Shown in pieces: positions 36,669 through 44,758 of a DNA stretch of 64,000 nt. A program made the position numbers and the translations under genes. Every line of letters starts with the position of its first letter. Position 1 is the first letter of the stretch. Source of the DNA: Winogradskyella vidalii (GTDB lineage Bacteria > Bacteroidota > Bacteroidia > Flavobacteriales > Flavobacteriaceae); NCBI RefSeq assembly GCF_013403955.1, contig NZ_JABFDG010000001.1:434001-498000 (forward strand), given 5' to 3'. Below the pieces are notes generated by a model that worked only from the letters and a program-made list of their open reading frames with translations, made no database searches and was not told the origin of the DNA.

Positions 36669-37553
36669 ATGAAAGTAATACTTATTTCAATACTCACACT
36701 GGTTACAACTAATCTTTTTGCTCAAGATTTAGAAACGTATACGTATGCCATAAAAGGTACAGATACCTTGCGTTTAGATGTGTATACGCCCAAAAACATC
36801 AAAAAGGATGAGAAATTACCCGTGCTTTTATGGATGCATGGTGGTGGATTTTCGGGGAGTCATCGCGCTTATCCAGACGATAATAAATTAGTAAAGTATG
36901 TCGCTAAAGAACAGCATTATATAGGTGTTTCTATTGATTACCGTTTGCTAAGAAAAAATAAAACGACAGGTTTTGGATGCGATTGCACTAAAGATGAAAA
37001 ACTAGAAACATTTAGTGAGGCAGCTATAGATTATTTAGATGCTGCAAAATTTTTAGTAGAGCGTGCTGAAGCACTTCAAATAGATACGACCAAAATTATT
37101 GCTGGAGGTAGTAGTGCAGGTGCCGAAGGTAGTTTGAATGCTGTATTTATGAAAGATTACTTTGTAAGCCATAAAACAGCCTATAATAAGGTGAAATTTG
37201 CAGGTGTATTTGCTTGTGCAGGTGCTATTGTAGATGCCAATTATATTACAGAAAATAATGCAATTCCTGCAGTGTTATATCATGGTACTAACGACCGATT
37301 AGTTCCTTTTGGAAATGCTTCACATCATTTTTGTGACCCAAAAAAAGACGGCTACTTTAGGTTAGATGGTTCGGGGATTATTGCAGAACAACTCGAAGAT
37401 TACGATACAGCATACTATTTCAATATCGTTAAAGATGGTGGCCATGAAGTAGCCCGAATTCCTTTTGAAGATTTAGAGAAGGTGTTCAATTTCTTTGAGA
37501 AAACAGTATTGCAGAATGAAATCATTCAAACTAAAGTTTTAAAAACCTATTAA
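36669..37553 (+). CDS. Secreted alpha/beta-hydrolase, HSL/CE10-like esterase
   Basis: Protein of 294 residues with a signal peptide (ending LFAQD). The oxyanion-hole motif HGGGFSGS (about 57-64) and nucleophile elbow GGSSAGAEGS (Ser about 147) mark the hormone-sensitive-lipase-like branch. The acid Asp is in HGTNDRLVPFG and the His in DGGHEVAR. It is distinct from the CE1-like esterase upstream, so the locus holds two unrelated esterase types. Likely a deacylase of glycan side groups in the periplasm. Confidence 0.75.
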   Translation: MKVILISILTLVTTNLFAQDLETYTYAIKGTDTLRLDVYTPKNIKKDEKLPVLLWMHGGGFSGSHRAYPDDNKLVKYVAKEQHYIGVSIDYRLLRKNKTTGFGCDCTKDEKLETFSEAAIDYLDAAKFLVERAEALQIDTTKIIAGGSSAGAEGSLNAVFMKDYFVSHKTAYNKVKFAGVFACAGAIVDANYITENNAIPAVLYHGTNDRLVPFGNASHHFCDPKKDGYFRLDGSGIIAEQLEDYDTAYYFNIVKDGGHEVARIPFEDLEKVFNFFEKTVLQNEIIQTKVLKTY

Positions 37554-37555
37554 GC

Positions 37556-39262
37556 ATGAGATATCTCTCTATTTTATTTGTAATGTTGTTGGGGTTTCAA
37601 TCTTGTAAAAACGAAACACCTACTGTAGAACCGGCTTTAACTGTAGAACCGGCTTTAAATAAGCGTCCAAATATCGTTTATATTATGGCAGATGATCATG
37701 CCGAACAAGCAATCAGCGCATACGGTCATCCAATAAGTCAATTGGCACCAACTCCAAATATAGATCGCATCGCTACAGAAGGCGCCCTATTTCAAAATAA
37801 CTTTTGTACCAATTCTATTTGCGGACCAAGTAGAGCGGTTGTTTTAACAGGAAAATTTAGTCATGCTAATGGGTTTAGAATGAATGGCGATCAGTTTGAT
37901 GGCAGCCAACAAACCTTTCCTAAGCTATTACAAAAGGCAGGATATAACACCGCAGTCATTGGTAAATGGCATTTGCATGGTTTACCCCAAGGCTTTGATT
38001 ATTGGAATATATTAACTGATCAGGGGAATTATTACAATCCAGATTTTATAGCGATTAATACATCAACTAAAGTTGCAGATACTACAAGAGTTGAAGGCTA
38101 TGCTACAGATATTATAACTCAAGATGGTATTGCTTATCTCAATTCGGTGAAAGATGATGACAAACCATTTATGCTGATGTTACAGCATAAGGCACCACAC
38201 CGCAATTGGATGCCAGCATTACGGCATGCTAATAAATATGATACGGTTGAATTCCCTTTGCCTGATAGTTATTTTACCGCTCATGAAGGTTCTCAGGCTT
38301 CAAAAGAACAATTGCAGACCATCTATAAAGATATGTATGAAGGTCACGATTTGAAACTCACTAAATCTAAAGATAGTCCAGAATTAGCTTGGAATCCTTG
38401 GAAGTCAGATTTTGAGCGCATGACCACAGCACAACGTAGAGCTTGGGATAGTGCTTATCAGGCTAAGAATGATGCCTTTCACGATGCTAATTTATCGGGA
38501 AAAGATCTAGCAAACTACAAAGGACAACGGTATTTACAAGACTATTTAGCTACCATTGCATCTATGGATGAGGGGGTTGGTGAGGTTTTAGATTATTTAA
38601 AAGAAACTGGTTTAGCTGAAAATACGATTGTAATTTATACCACCGATCAAGGCTTTTATTTAGGTGAAAAAGGATGGTTCGATAAGCGTTATATGTATGA
38701 GGAATCATTGGCTATGCCTTTACTCGTAAAATATCCAGGGACTATAAAACCGGGAACTGTTATTGAAGATTTAACACAGAATCTCGACTTTGCTGAAACA
38801 TTTTTAGATTATGCAGGCGCTGAAATTCCAGAAGATATGCAAGGTAAATCCTTACGTCCACTATTAGAAAATAGAAATAATGATGAAGATTTCAGAGATG
38901 CGGTGTACTATCATTATTATGATTATCCAGCATTTCATATGGTAAAGAAACATTATGGCGTAAGAACAAAACGCTATAAGCTGATGCATTTTTATGATGA
39001 TATTGATACTTGGGAATTATATGATTTACAAGAAGATCCTAATGAAATTAATAATCAAATCGATAATCCAGATTATGATACAATTGAAGCAGAATTAAGA
39101 ACACGACTTATAGCGCTTCAAGAAGAATATAACGTTAAAGCACAAGAATTTAAACAAGCACCAAAAGAAAACGTAGAACGTGCTTATAAGCAATTTAAAA
39201 GATTAAGAGGTGAAACAGGGACTTCTTACAACCCACAAACAGATAAAGACACTAAATTATAA
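37556..39262 (+). CDS. Formylglycine-dependent sulfatase, lipoprotein (S1 family)
   Basis: Protein of 568 residues with lipobox FQSC at C17. The alkaline-phosphatase-fold N-terminus RPNIVYIMADDHAEQ carries the metal-binding Asp pair. The sulfatase signature is C89-G-P-S-R (NSICGPSRAVVLTGK), the Cys-type site matured to formylglycine. GKWHLHG and the TTDQGFYLGEKGWFDKR segment complete the active site. Maturation needs an anaerobic-type or FGE-type enzyme, not present in this window. Two exact copies of an 18-bp unit in the linker give the duplicated TVEPAL. The stop of the preceding esterase gene is 2 bp upstream. It should remove sulfate esters from the substrate; the linkage is unknown. Confidence 0.88.
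   Translation: MRYLSILFVMLLGFQSCKNETPTVEPALTVEPALNKRPNIVYIMADDHAEQAISAYGHPISQLAPTPNIDRIATEGALFQNNFCTNSICGPSRAVVLTGKFSHANGFRMNGDQFDGSQQTFPKLLQKAGYNTAVIGKWHLHGLPQGFDYWNILTDQGNYYNPDFIAINTSTKVADTTRVEGYATDIITQDGIAYLNSVKDDDKPFMLMLQHKAPHRNWMPALRHANKYDTVEFPLPDSYFTAHEGSQASKEQLQTIYKDMYEGHDLKLTKSKDSPELAWNPWKSDFERMTTAQRRAWDSAYQAKNDAFHDANLSGKDLANYKGQRYLQDYLATIASMDEGVGEVLDYLKETGLAENTIVIYTTDQGFYLGEKGWFDKRYMYEESLAMPLLVKYPGTIKPGTVIEDLTQNLDFAETFLDYAGAEIPEDMQGKSLRPLLENRNNDEDFRDAVYYHYYDYPAFHMVKKHYGVRTKRYKLMHFYDDIDTWELYDLQEDPNEINNQIDNPDYDTIEAELRTRLIALQEEYNVKAQEFKQAPKENVERAYKQFKRLRGETGTSYNPQTDKDTKL
37622..37657 (+). repeat. Tandem duplication of an 18-bp unit in the sulfatase linker
   Basis: Two exact copies of an 18-bp unit (37622-37639 and 37640-37657, starting ACTGTAGAACC) encode the repeated TVEPAL just after the lipidated cysteine. 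The perfect identity indicates a recent duplication. It lengthens the membrane-anchor linker only. Confidence 0.95.
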
Positions 39263-39265
39263 ATC

Positions 39266-41113
39266 ATGAAAAAAATATTTGTTTTCTTCATTATAACATC
39301 GCTTTTTTCTTGTAATACAGACAAGAATGAAAAAGGAAGTCAGCAGCTTAATTCAAAGGAAAAAGCAGAAATAAAAACAGGGTTTCAAACCTATATCAAC
39401 CCATTAGATATCGATTATACCTATATGGTTTACAATTCAAGCCAGAATAAATCCTATCGTTCGGGTGCAGATCCGGCGGTTATAGAATTTAAAGGCGAAT
39501 ACTATATGTTTGTAACGCGTTCCTTTGGGTATTGGCATTCTACCGATTTAATGAACTGGGATTTTATTAAACCACAACAATGGTTTTTTGAAGGGAGTAA
39601 TGCACCAACAGCATTTAATTATAAAGACTCTTTAGTGTATTTTGCAGGTGACCCTGCAGGCTACGGAAGTATTCTGTACTCCGATAACCCAAAAGAAGGG
39701 AAATGGACACCTACAGCTTCGATATCTACTAATATTCAAGATTCTGAATTATTTATAGATGATGATGGTAAAACATATTTGTATTGGGGCTCTTCAAATG
39801 TGCATCCCCTTCATGTAAAAATGTTGAATAAAGATGACCGCTTTTTAGAAACAGGAGTCAAAGAAACCTTAATTAATCTAGATGAGGACGCTCATGGATG
39901 GGAGCGTTTTGGAGAAAATAATTTTCACCCAACCTTAAAGGAAGGTTATATGGAAGGGGCTTCCATGACCAAACACAACGGAAAATATTATTTGCAATAT
40001 GCTGCGCCAGGGACACAATTTAATGTCTATGCCGATGGGGCTTATGTTAGCGATTCGCCACTAGGGCCTTTCGAATACATGAAAAATAACCCAATGAGCT
40101 TTAAACCAGGCGGATTTACAAATGGAGCAGGTCATGGCATTACGGTAAAGCAAACCAACGACCAATACTGGCATGTGGCAACAATGGCATTAGCTTCAAA
40201 TTCTCAGTGGGAACGTCGGTTATGTATGTTTCCAACCTATTTTGATGATGAAGGTTTAATGTATACAAATACCGCTTATGGGGATTATCCGCGTTTTGGA
40301 ACTGATCACCCCACAAAAGCTGGACATCACAATGGATGGATGTTATTGTCTTATAAAGGGGATGTTACGGTATCATCTTCGTTAATGCAGATTATGAAGT
40401 TTACTTCAAATGATGATGATATCCAGGTTGTGGAATTGCCCGAAGAGAAGAATAAAGATGGTGAGATATTGTCTGAAGTATTAACAGATGAAAACCCTAA
40501 AACATTCTGGGTTGCTGAAGCTAATGACAATAAACAATGGCTGACTATCGAGATGAAAAACCCAGGGACGATTAAAGCTTTGCAATTGAATTTTCACGAT
40601 CACCAATCTAAAATCTATACACGTGTTGAAGGTTTAAAGCATCAGTTTACTATTGAGGTGTCAGAAGATAGTAAAAACTGGACAACTGTAGTTGATAGAA
40701 GTAAAAGTGAAGCAGATACACCAAATGCCTACATTGTATTAGACGAACCTGTACTTGCAAAATATGTGCGCTATAATAATATAAAAGTCCCAGGCGCAAA
40801 TTTTGCAATGTCAGAATTAAGAGTATTCGGGTTAGGGTTAGGAGATAAGCCGGCAAAGGTTACAGGATTCACTGTAAACCGCGAAGAAGACCGTAGAGAT
40901 GCGGCCTTTTCTTGGAATGCTGTAGAAGGCGCTCAGGGTTATAATATACGTTGGGGAATTGCCGAAGATAAGCTTTACCATTCGTGGCAAGTTTACGATA
41001 CTAATACCCATTTTATGCGTAATCTAGACCGTGATACACCTTATTATTTTACGATTGAGGCCTATAATGAAAATGGAATTTCTAATCAGAGTGAAGTGAT
41101 TTTTGTAGAGTAA
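39266..41113 (+). CDS. GH43-type five-bladed propeller hydrolase with discoidin and FN3 domains, lipoprotein
   Basis: Protein of 615 residues with lipobox LFSC. The N-terminal propeller (about 35-370) has candidate catalytic residues of clan GH-F: Asp in SGADPAVIEFKGEYYMF, Asp in QDSELFIDDDGKTYLYWGSS and Glu in YMEGASMTKHNGKYYLQYA. A discoidin/F5-8C-type binding domain follows (about 385-515, TIEVSEDSKNWTTVVDR.., KYVRYNNIKVPGANFAMSELRVFG), then a fibronectin type III domain (about 520-615). Family members cleave alpha-L-arabinofuranosides, beta-xylosides or galactosides; substrate cannot be chosen. It lies 3 bp after the sulfatase gene. Confidence 0.82.
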   Translation: MKKIFVFFIITSLFSCNTDKNEKGSQQLNSKEKAEIKTGFQTYINPLDIDYTYMVYNSSQNKSYRSGADPAVIEFKGEYYMFVTRSFGYWHSTDLMNWDFIKPQQWFFEGSNAPTAFNYKDSLVYFAGDPAGYGSILYSDNPKEGKWTPTASISTNIQDSELFIDDDGKTYLYWGSSNVHPLHVKMLNKDDRFLETGVKETLINLDEDAHGWERFGENNFHPTLKEGYMEGASMTKHNGKYYLQYAAPGTQFNVYADGAYVSDSPLGPFEYMKNNPMSFKPGGFTNGAGHGITVKQTNDQYWHVATMALASNSQWERRLCMFPTYFDDEGLMYTNTAYGDYPRFGTDHPTKAGHHNGWMLLSYKGDVTVSSSLMQIMKFTSNDDDIQVVELPEEKNKDGEILSEVLTDENPKTFWVAEANDNKQWLTIEMKNPGTIKALQLNFHDHQSKIYTRVEGLKHQFTIEVSEDSKNWTTVVDRSKSEADTPNAYIVLDEPVLAKYVRYNNIKVPGANFAMSELRVFGLGLGDKPAKVTGFTVNREEDRRDAAFSWNAVEGAQGYNIRWGIAEDKLYHSWQVYDTNTHFMRNLDRDTPYYFTIEAYNENGISNQSEVIFVE

Positions 41114-41940
41114 TGATGAAGTATTTTTTTAATTTATTTTTAGTAATGATATTGTTTTCTGCTCAAGGACAAGAGCTGAAAATAATGAGCTATAATATTA
41201 AGTTAGATTATCCTAAAGAAGGTGAAAATAGCTGGACGAATAGAAAGCCATTCCTTGTTAATCAACTTAAATATAACGAACCAGATGTGATAGGTGTACA
41301 AGAAGCTATGCCTAATCAGATGAAAGACATGGATAGCCTTTTAGTTGATTATAGTTATTTAGGTGTGGGGCGCGACGATGGTAAAAATCAGGGTGAATAT
41401 TCGGCATTATTTTATAAAACAGATAAGTTTAAGGTTATAAAATCGGGGACTTTTTGGCTGTCTGAAACACCAGAAAAAGTATCGATGGGCTGGGATGCTG
41501 TATGTAATAGAATATGCACTTATGCCTTGTTTAAAGATAAAGTGTCAGGTAATCTATTTTGGACTTTTAACACGCATTTTGATCATGTAGGTAAAGTGGC
41601 TAGAAAAAATAGCGCGACCTTAATTATTGAAAAAATACAGGCATTAAACACTGAAAATTATCCTGTAGTTTTAACAGGCGATTTTAACATGGAGCCTACT
41701 CACGATAGTATAAAACACATAAAAAGTGCATTAAAAGATTCTAAAGAAATAGCAAAACTTACCTTTGGTCCACACGGCACTTTTAATGGATTTTATTTTA
41801 ATGAGCCAGTAATCAGACGTATAGATTTTGTGTTTGTAAGTGCGGAGGTTATGGTAAGTAAATATGCGGTGTTGAGTGATAATTGGGATTTACATTATCC
41901 ATCAGATCATTTACCTATTTTAATTCTTTTAGAGTTGTAA
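41113..41940 (+). CDS. Secreted endonuclease/exonuclease/phosphatase-fold enzyme
   Basis: Protein of 275 residues with a signal peptide ending AQGQ. It has the DNase-I-like fold marks: IMSYNIKLD near the N-terminus, the metal-binding Glu in GVQEAM (about 64), NTHFDH, TGDFNMEP (Asp/Asn, about 190) and the C-terminal SDHLPIL with the catalytic His. The start codon overlaps the stop of the GH43 gene (TAATG), so it belongs to the PUL transcript. Family members hydrolyse phosphodiesters or phosphomonoesters of nucleic acids, inositol phosphates or sphingomyelin. In a PUL it could remove phosphoester substituents from the glycan; this is inference. Confidence 0.75.
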   Translation: MMKYFFNLFLVMILFSAQGQELKIMSYNIKLDYPKEGENSWTNRKPFLVNQLKYNEPDVIGVQEAMPNQMKDMDSLLVDYSYLGVGRDDGKNQGEYSALFYKTDKFKVIKSGTFWLSETPEKVSMGWDAVCNRICTYALFKDKVSGNLFWTFNTHFDHVGKVARKNSATLIIEKIQALNTENYPVVLTGDFNMEPTHDSIKHIKSALKDSKEIAKLTFGPHGTFNGFYFNEPVIRRIDFVFVSAEVMVSKYAVLSDNWDLHYPSDHLPILILLEL

Positions 41941-42001
41941 AAGTCATTAACTTTATAGGCTCTAACTATTAAATAATAGAACTAAACTAAATATATATAA
42001 A

Positions 42002-43378
42002 ATGAAAAAAGGTGTCTTTTTATTGTTGATTGCAGCAGTTTCTGCTTTAGGTGGGTTGCTTTTTGGATACGATACAGGTGTTATAAATGGGGCGCAATTC
42101 TACCTCACTGAATATTTCGATTTAAGTGATGCGTTAAAAGGTTGGGTTGTAGGAAGTGCACTCTTAGGGTGTTTTGTCGGAGCTATTATTGCAGGCCCTC
42201 TAAGTATTAAAATAGGACGTAAATGGTCGTTAATAATTTCAGCTATATTCTTCACGCTTTCAGCTTATGGCTCGGGTTTACCAGAAGTGTTTCCGCAGAC
42301 GGTAAGTATGTTGGTGGTTTTTAGAATTATAGGAGGCTTAGGTATTGGTGTGGCATCCATGAATGCACCAATGTATATCGCAGAAATTGCACCTTCTAAC
42401 ATTAGAGGCCGTATGGTGTCTTATTATCAATTGGCTATTGTTATTGGCTTTTTTGTGGTGTTCTTAGCCACGTATTTTATAGGTAATGATTTAACTGAAG
42501 CCGAAAATATTCAGTTTGGATGGCGTCGTATGTTTTGGTCAGAATTGATTCCGAGTTTACTATTCTTGGCGCTCTTATTTATCGTTCCTAAAAGTCCGAG
42601 ATGGTTAGCGTTAAAAGGAAAAGAAGAAGAGGCCTTGGTTGTCTTACAACGTATTAATGGTGATGAGGATGCAGCTAAAGAAATGGTTCAGATTAAGAAA
42701 TCATTAAATGAAACGAATGATACTGTCAAGGTCAGTTACTTTTCTAAAGCCGTGTTAGTGATTATTGCTATAGGAACGGTACTTTCCATGCTGCAGCAAT
42801 TCACAGGAATCAATGCCGTTTTATACTATGGTGCAGATATTTTTGAAAAAGCCTTAGGCTTTGGTAAGGAAGATGTGCTTGCACAACAAATATTATTAGC
42901 CTTTGTGAATTTGATATTCACATTTGTAGCGATGTTTACGGTCGATAGATTAGGTAGAAAACCATTGCTTTATATCGGTTCTGCAGGTATGATTATCGGG
43001 TTTTTATTATTGAGCGTAACATTACAACAAGGCAGTGTTGGTGTGGTATCTTTAATCGGTGTATTACTATTTATAGCTTCTTTTGCACTATCTATGGGGC
43101 CAGTGGTATGGGTGTTGTTAGCTGAGATGTTTCCAAATAAAATTCGAAGTGTAGCGATGTCTGTTGCAGTAGCTGCACAATGGGCTTCAAATTATATTGT
43201 ATCGCAGTCGTTTCCAATGGTCATGGGAAGCGATATGAATAATAGTGAGCCATGGAATGGGTCTTTACCGTACTATATTTTTATCGTTTTTATACTCATT
43301 ATAGTTTTTGTAACCTATAAATTTATACCAGAAACTAAAGGGAAATCTTTAGAAGAGATTGAAGAGTTTTGGAAGTAA
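42002..43378 (+). CDS. Sugar:proton symporter, MFS sugar-porter family (XylE/GLUT-like)
   Basis: Inner-membrane protein of 458 residues with about 12 transmembrane segments. Sugar-porter motifs are clear: GGLLFGYDTGVINGA in TM1, GRKWSLI, RIIGGLGIGVASMNAPMYIAEIAP, VPKSPRWL, QQFTGINAVLYYGADIF in TM7, DRLGRKPLL and the terminal FIPETKGKSLEEIEEFW. It would bring the final monosaccharide (glucose or xylose class) into the cytoplasm. It is the last gene of the PUL and is followed by a strong terminator. Confidence 0.9.
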   Translation: MKKGVFLLLIAAVSALGGLLFGYDTGVINGAQFYLTEYFDLSDALKGWVVGSALLGCFVGAIIAGPLSIKIGRKWSLIISAIFFTLSAYGSGLPEVFPQTVSMLVVFRIIGGLGIGVASMNAPMYIAEIAPSNIRGRMVSYYQLAIVIGFFVVFLATYFIGNDLTEAENIQFGWRRMFWSELIPSLLFLALLFIVPKSPRWLALKGKEEEALVVLQRINGDEDAAKEMVQIKKSLNETNDTVKVSYFSKAVLVIIAIGTVLSMLQQFTGINAVLYYGADIFEKALGFGKEDVLAQQILLAFVNLIFTFVAMFTVDRLGRKPLLYIGSAGMIIGFLLLSVTLQQGSVGVVSLIGVLLFIASFALSMGPVVWVLLAEMFPNKIRSVAMSVAVAAQWASNYIVSQSFPMVMGSDMNNSEPWNGSLPYYIFIVFILIIVFVTYKFIPETKGKSLEEIEEFWK

Positions 43379-43398
43379 ATTGTAATTGTTTTTAATAG

Positions 43399-43433
43399 AA
43401 AAAGTCAAGGTATGTGTGTCTTGACTTTTTTGT
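43399..43433 (+). terminator. Intrinsic terminator of the PUL
   Basis: Stem AAAAAGTCAAG / CTTGACTTTTT (43399-43409 with 43420-43430), 11 bp, 10-nt loop, running into a T-tract. It lies 20 bp after the stop of the symporter gene. Confidence 0.85.
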
Positions 43434-43565
43434 TTAAACACATCTTATTTAGTGTTAAATGAGCTTATTAAAATAAACGCACGCTTATTCTTTTGTAACT
43501 ACAGGTGCAACATTTGGTTCTGCTTAATCATTCCATAGATGAGGTTCACCCGTAGTAACCCCGTA

Positions 43566-43631
43566 TCATAAGCGTGTCATAAGCGTGTCATAAGCGTGTC
43601 ATAAGCGTGTGATATCCGTGTTATAACCGTC
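43566..43631. repeat. Tandem repeat: four exact plus two degenerate 11-bp units
   Basis: Four identical units TCATAAGCGTG occupy 43566-43609 without spacers. Two degenerate units follow in phase (TGATATCCGTG and TTATAACCGTC, 43610-43631). The 11-bp period is close to one helical turn. No spacer sequences are present, so it is not a CRISPR array. Function unknown; candidates are a protein-binding array or a variable-number repeat. Confidence 0.9.
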
Positions 43632-43818
43632 CGTGGTTGTAATGTGACTAAAAAGGCAAAATACTTACGTGTAATAATTGACAAGCTTTAAATAAATTTG
43701 ATATTAAAGTATAATAAAATCTTACCATATAGGTTGAAAGCTACTTTTACATAGCAGCAAAATCCCTTTACTTTTTGAAGTAATCCCATGAATAGGATTG
43801 TTTTAAATATAAAAACCA

Positions 43819-43848
43819 AAAAACCCGATTCAGATGAATCGGGTTTTT
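43819..43848 (-). terminator. Terminator of the tRNA-Phe gene
   Basis: Stem AAACCCGATTC / GAATCGGGTTT (43821-43831 with 43836-43846) with a 4-nt loop; on the minus strand it is followed by a T-run and lies 4 bp beyond the tRNA 3' end. A-T symmetry makes it potentially bidirectional. Confidence 0.85.
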
Positions 43849-43850
43849 GA

Positions 43851-43926
43851 TGGTGGTGCCTCCAGGAATCGAACCAGGGACACAAGGATTTTCAGTCCTT
43901 TGCTCTACCAACTGAGCTAAGGCACC
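43851..43926 (-). tRNA. tRNA-Phe (GAA anticodon), CCA encoded
   Basis: A 76-nt gene that folds as a standard cloverleaf: acceptor GGTGCCT/AGGCACC, D-arm GCTCAGTTGGTAGAGC, anticodon stem-loop AAGGA-CTGAAAA-TCCTT with GAA anticodon, T-arm with GGTTCGATTCC, discriminator A and an encoded CCA end. It lies alone between the PUL and coaX and is transcribed away from coaX, with its own promoter and terminator. Confidence 0.97.
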
Positions 43927-43947
43927 AATTGCTTTGTTAAGCGGGTG

Positions 43948-43979
43948 CAAATATAAGCGCATTTTTATTATTACCAAAA
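43948..43979 (-). promoter_or_regulatory. Bacteroidota-type promoter of tRNA-Phe
   Basis: On the minus strand TTTTG (43979-43975) is followed after exactly 19 bp by TATATTTG (43955-43948). This matches the Bacteroidota primary sigma consensus TTTG-N19-TAnnTTTG. The distance from the -7 box to the tRNA 5' end is 21 bp. Confidence 0.85.
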
Positions 43980-44029
43980 GGAAATTAATAAAATTTGATT
44001 TTATAAATTTGCAACTTATCAATTTTACT

Positions 44030-44758
44030 ATGAATCTTGTTGTAGATGTGGGGAATACGTATGTTAAGTTTGCTGTTTTTAATAATGCAGATTTAATTTA
44101 TAAAACAGCTTTTAAGCTAAAAGCGTTCAAATTCCAGTACAAAAAACTAAAAAAAGAGTTTCCAAAACTCCAAAAAGCACTCATTGCTTCTGTAGGTCAT
44201 TTAACCAAAGAAGATGTAGCGCTTATTAAAAATGATATAACAGTTGTTGAATTAACCTCACAATTAAATTTTCCATTCATAAACTTATACCAAACGCCAA
44301 AAACATTAGGGGTTGACCGTATAGCTTTAGTGGTGGCGGCTGTTAATCAGTTCCCGAATCAAAATGTTTTAATAATTGATGCAGGGACTTGTATTACCTA
44401 CGATTTTATAACGAAAGAAAATGAGTATCTTGGTGGTGCTATTTCGCCTGGTTTAAGGTTACGTTATGTATCTTTGAATAATTTAACAGCAAATCTTCCG
44501 TTATTAGAAACTGAAAACCCTAAAAATATCATTGGTAATTCTACTGAAACATCAATTCACTCCGGAGTGGTTAATGGTGTTGTAAAAGAAATAGATGGAA
44601 TTATAGATCAATATATTGAGCGTTATTCAGATTTAACAATTATTTTAACAGGAGGAGATGCCATTTTTTTGTCAAACCAATTAAAAAATAGCATATTTGC
44701 GAATTCAAATTTTCTATTGGACGGTTTGAATTTCATTCTAGAATATAATTCAAAATAA
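44030..44758 (+). CDS. coaX: Type III pantothenate kinase
   Basis: Enzyme of 242 residues catalysing ATP-dependent phosphorylation of pantothenate, the first step of coenzyme A synthesis. The N-terminal phosphate motif VVDVGNTYVKFAVF begins right after the ATG at 44030. The second motif LIIDAGTCITYDFI and the pantothenate-binding GVDRIALVVAA are typical of CoaX. An upstream in-frame extension to 43934 would precede the likely promoter (TAAATTTG at 44004-44011) and is rejected. The stop overlaps the start of the next gene. Confidence 0.94.
   Translation: MNLVVDVGNTYVKFAVFNNADLIYKTAFKLKAFKFQYKKLKKEFPKLQKALIASVGHLTKEDVALIKNDITVVELTSQLNFPFINLYQTPKTLGVDRIALVVAAVNQFPNQNVLIIDAGTCITYDFITKENEYLGGAISPGLRLRYVSLNNLTANLPLLETENPKNIIGNSTETSIHSGVVNGVVKEIDGIIDQYIERYSDLTIILTGGDAIFLSNQLKNSIFANSNFLLDGLNFILEYNSK

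Larger units (their letters stand above)
43434..43850. other. Gene-free region with an 11-bp tandem repeat
   Basis: This 417-bp stretch between the PUL terminator and tRNA-Phe holds no credible ORF. It contains the tandem array at 43566-43631, described separately, a small TTACTT/AAGTAA hairpin near 43770-43785 and, at its right end, the tRNA terminator. Nothing else was recognised. Confidence 0.6.

Noticed and set aside
43566..43631. CRISPR-like array
   Set aside because: Units are 11 bp, directly adjacent and without unique spacers; no cas genes are nearby.
44004..44011. Full promoter for coaX
   Set aside because: The TAAATTTG box is good, but no TTTG lies at the 19-bp spacing, so only the -7 element is noted.
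43768..44022. Minus-strand ORF of 84 codons over the tRNA
   Set aside because: It covers tRNA-Phe, its terminator and its promoter; its reading frame is an accident of the tRNA sequence.
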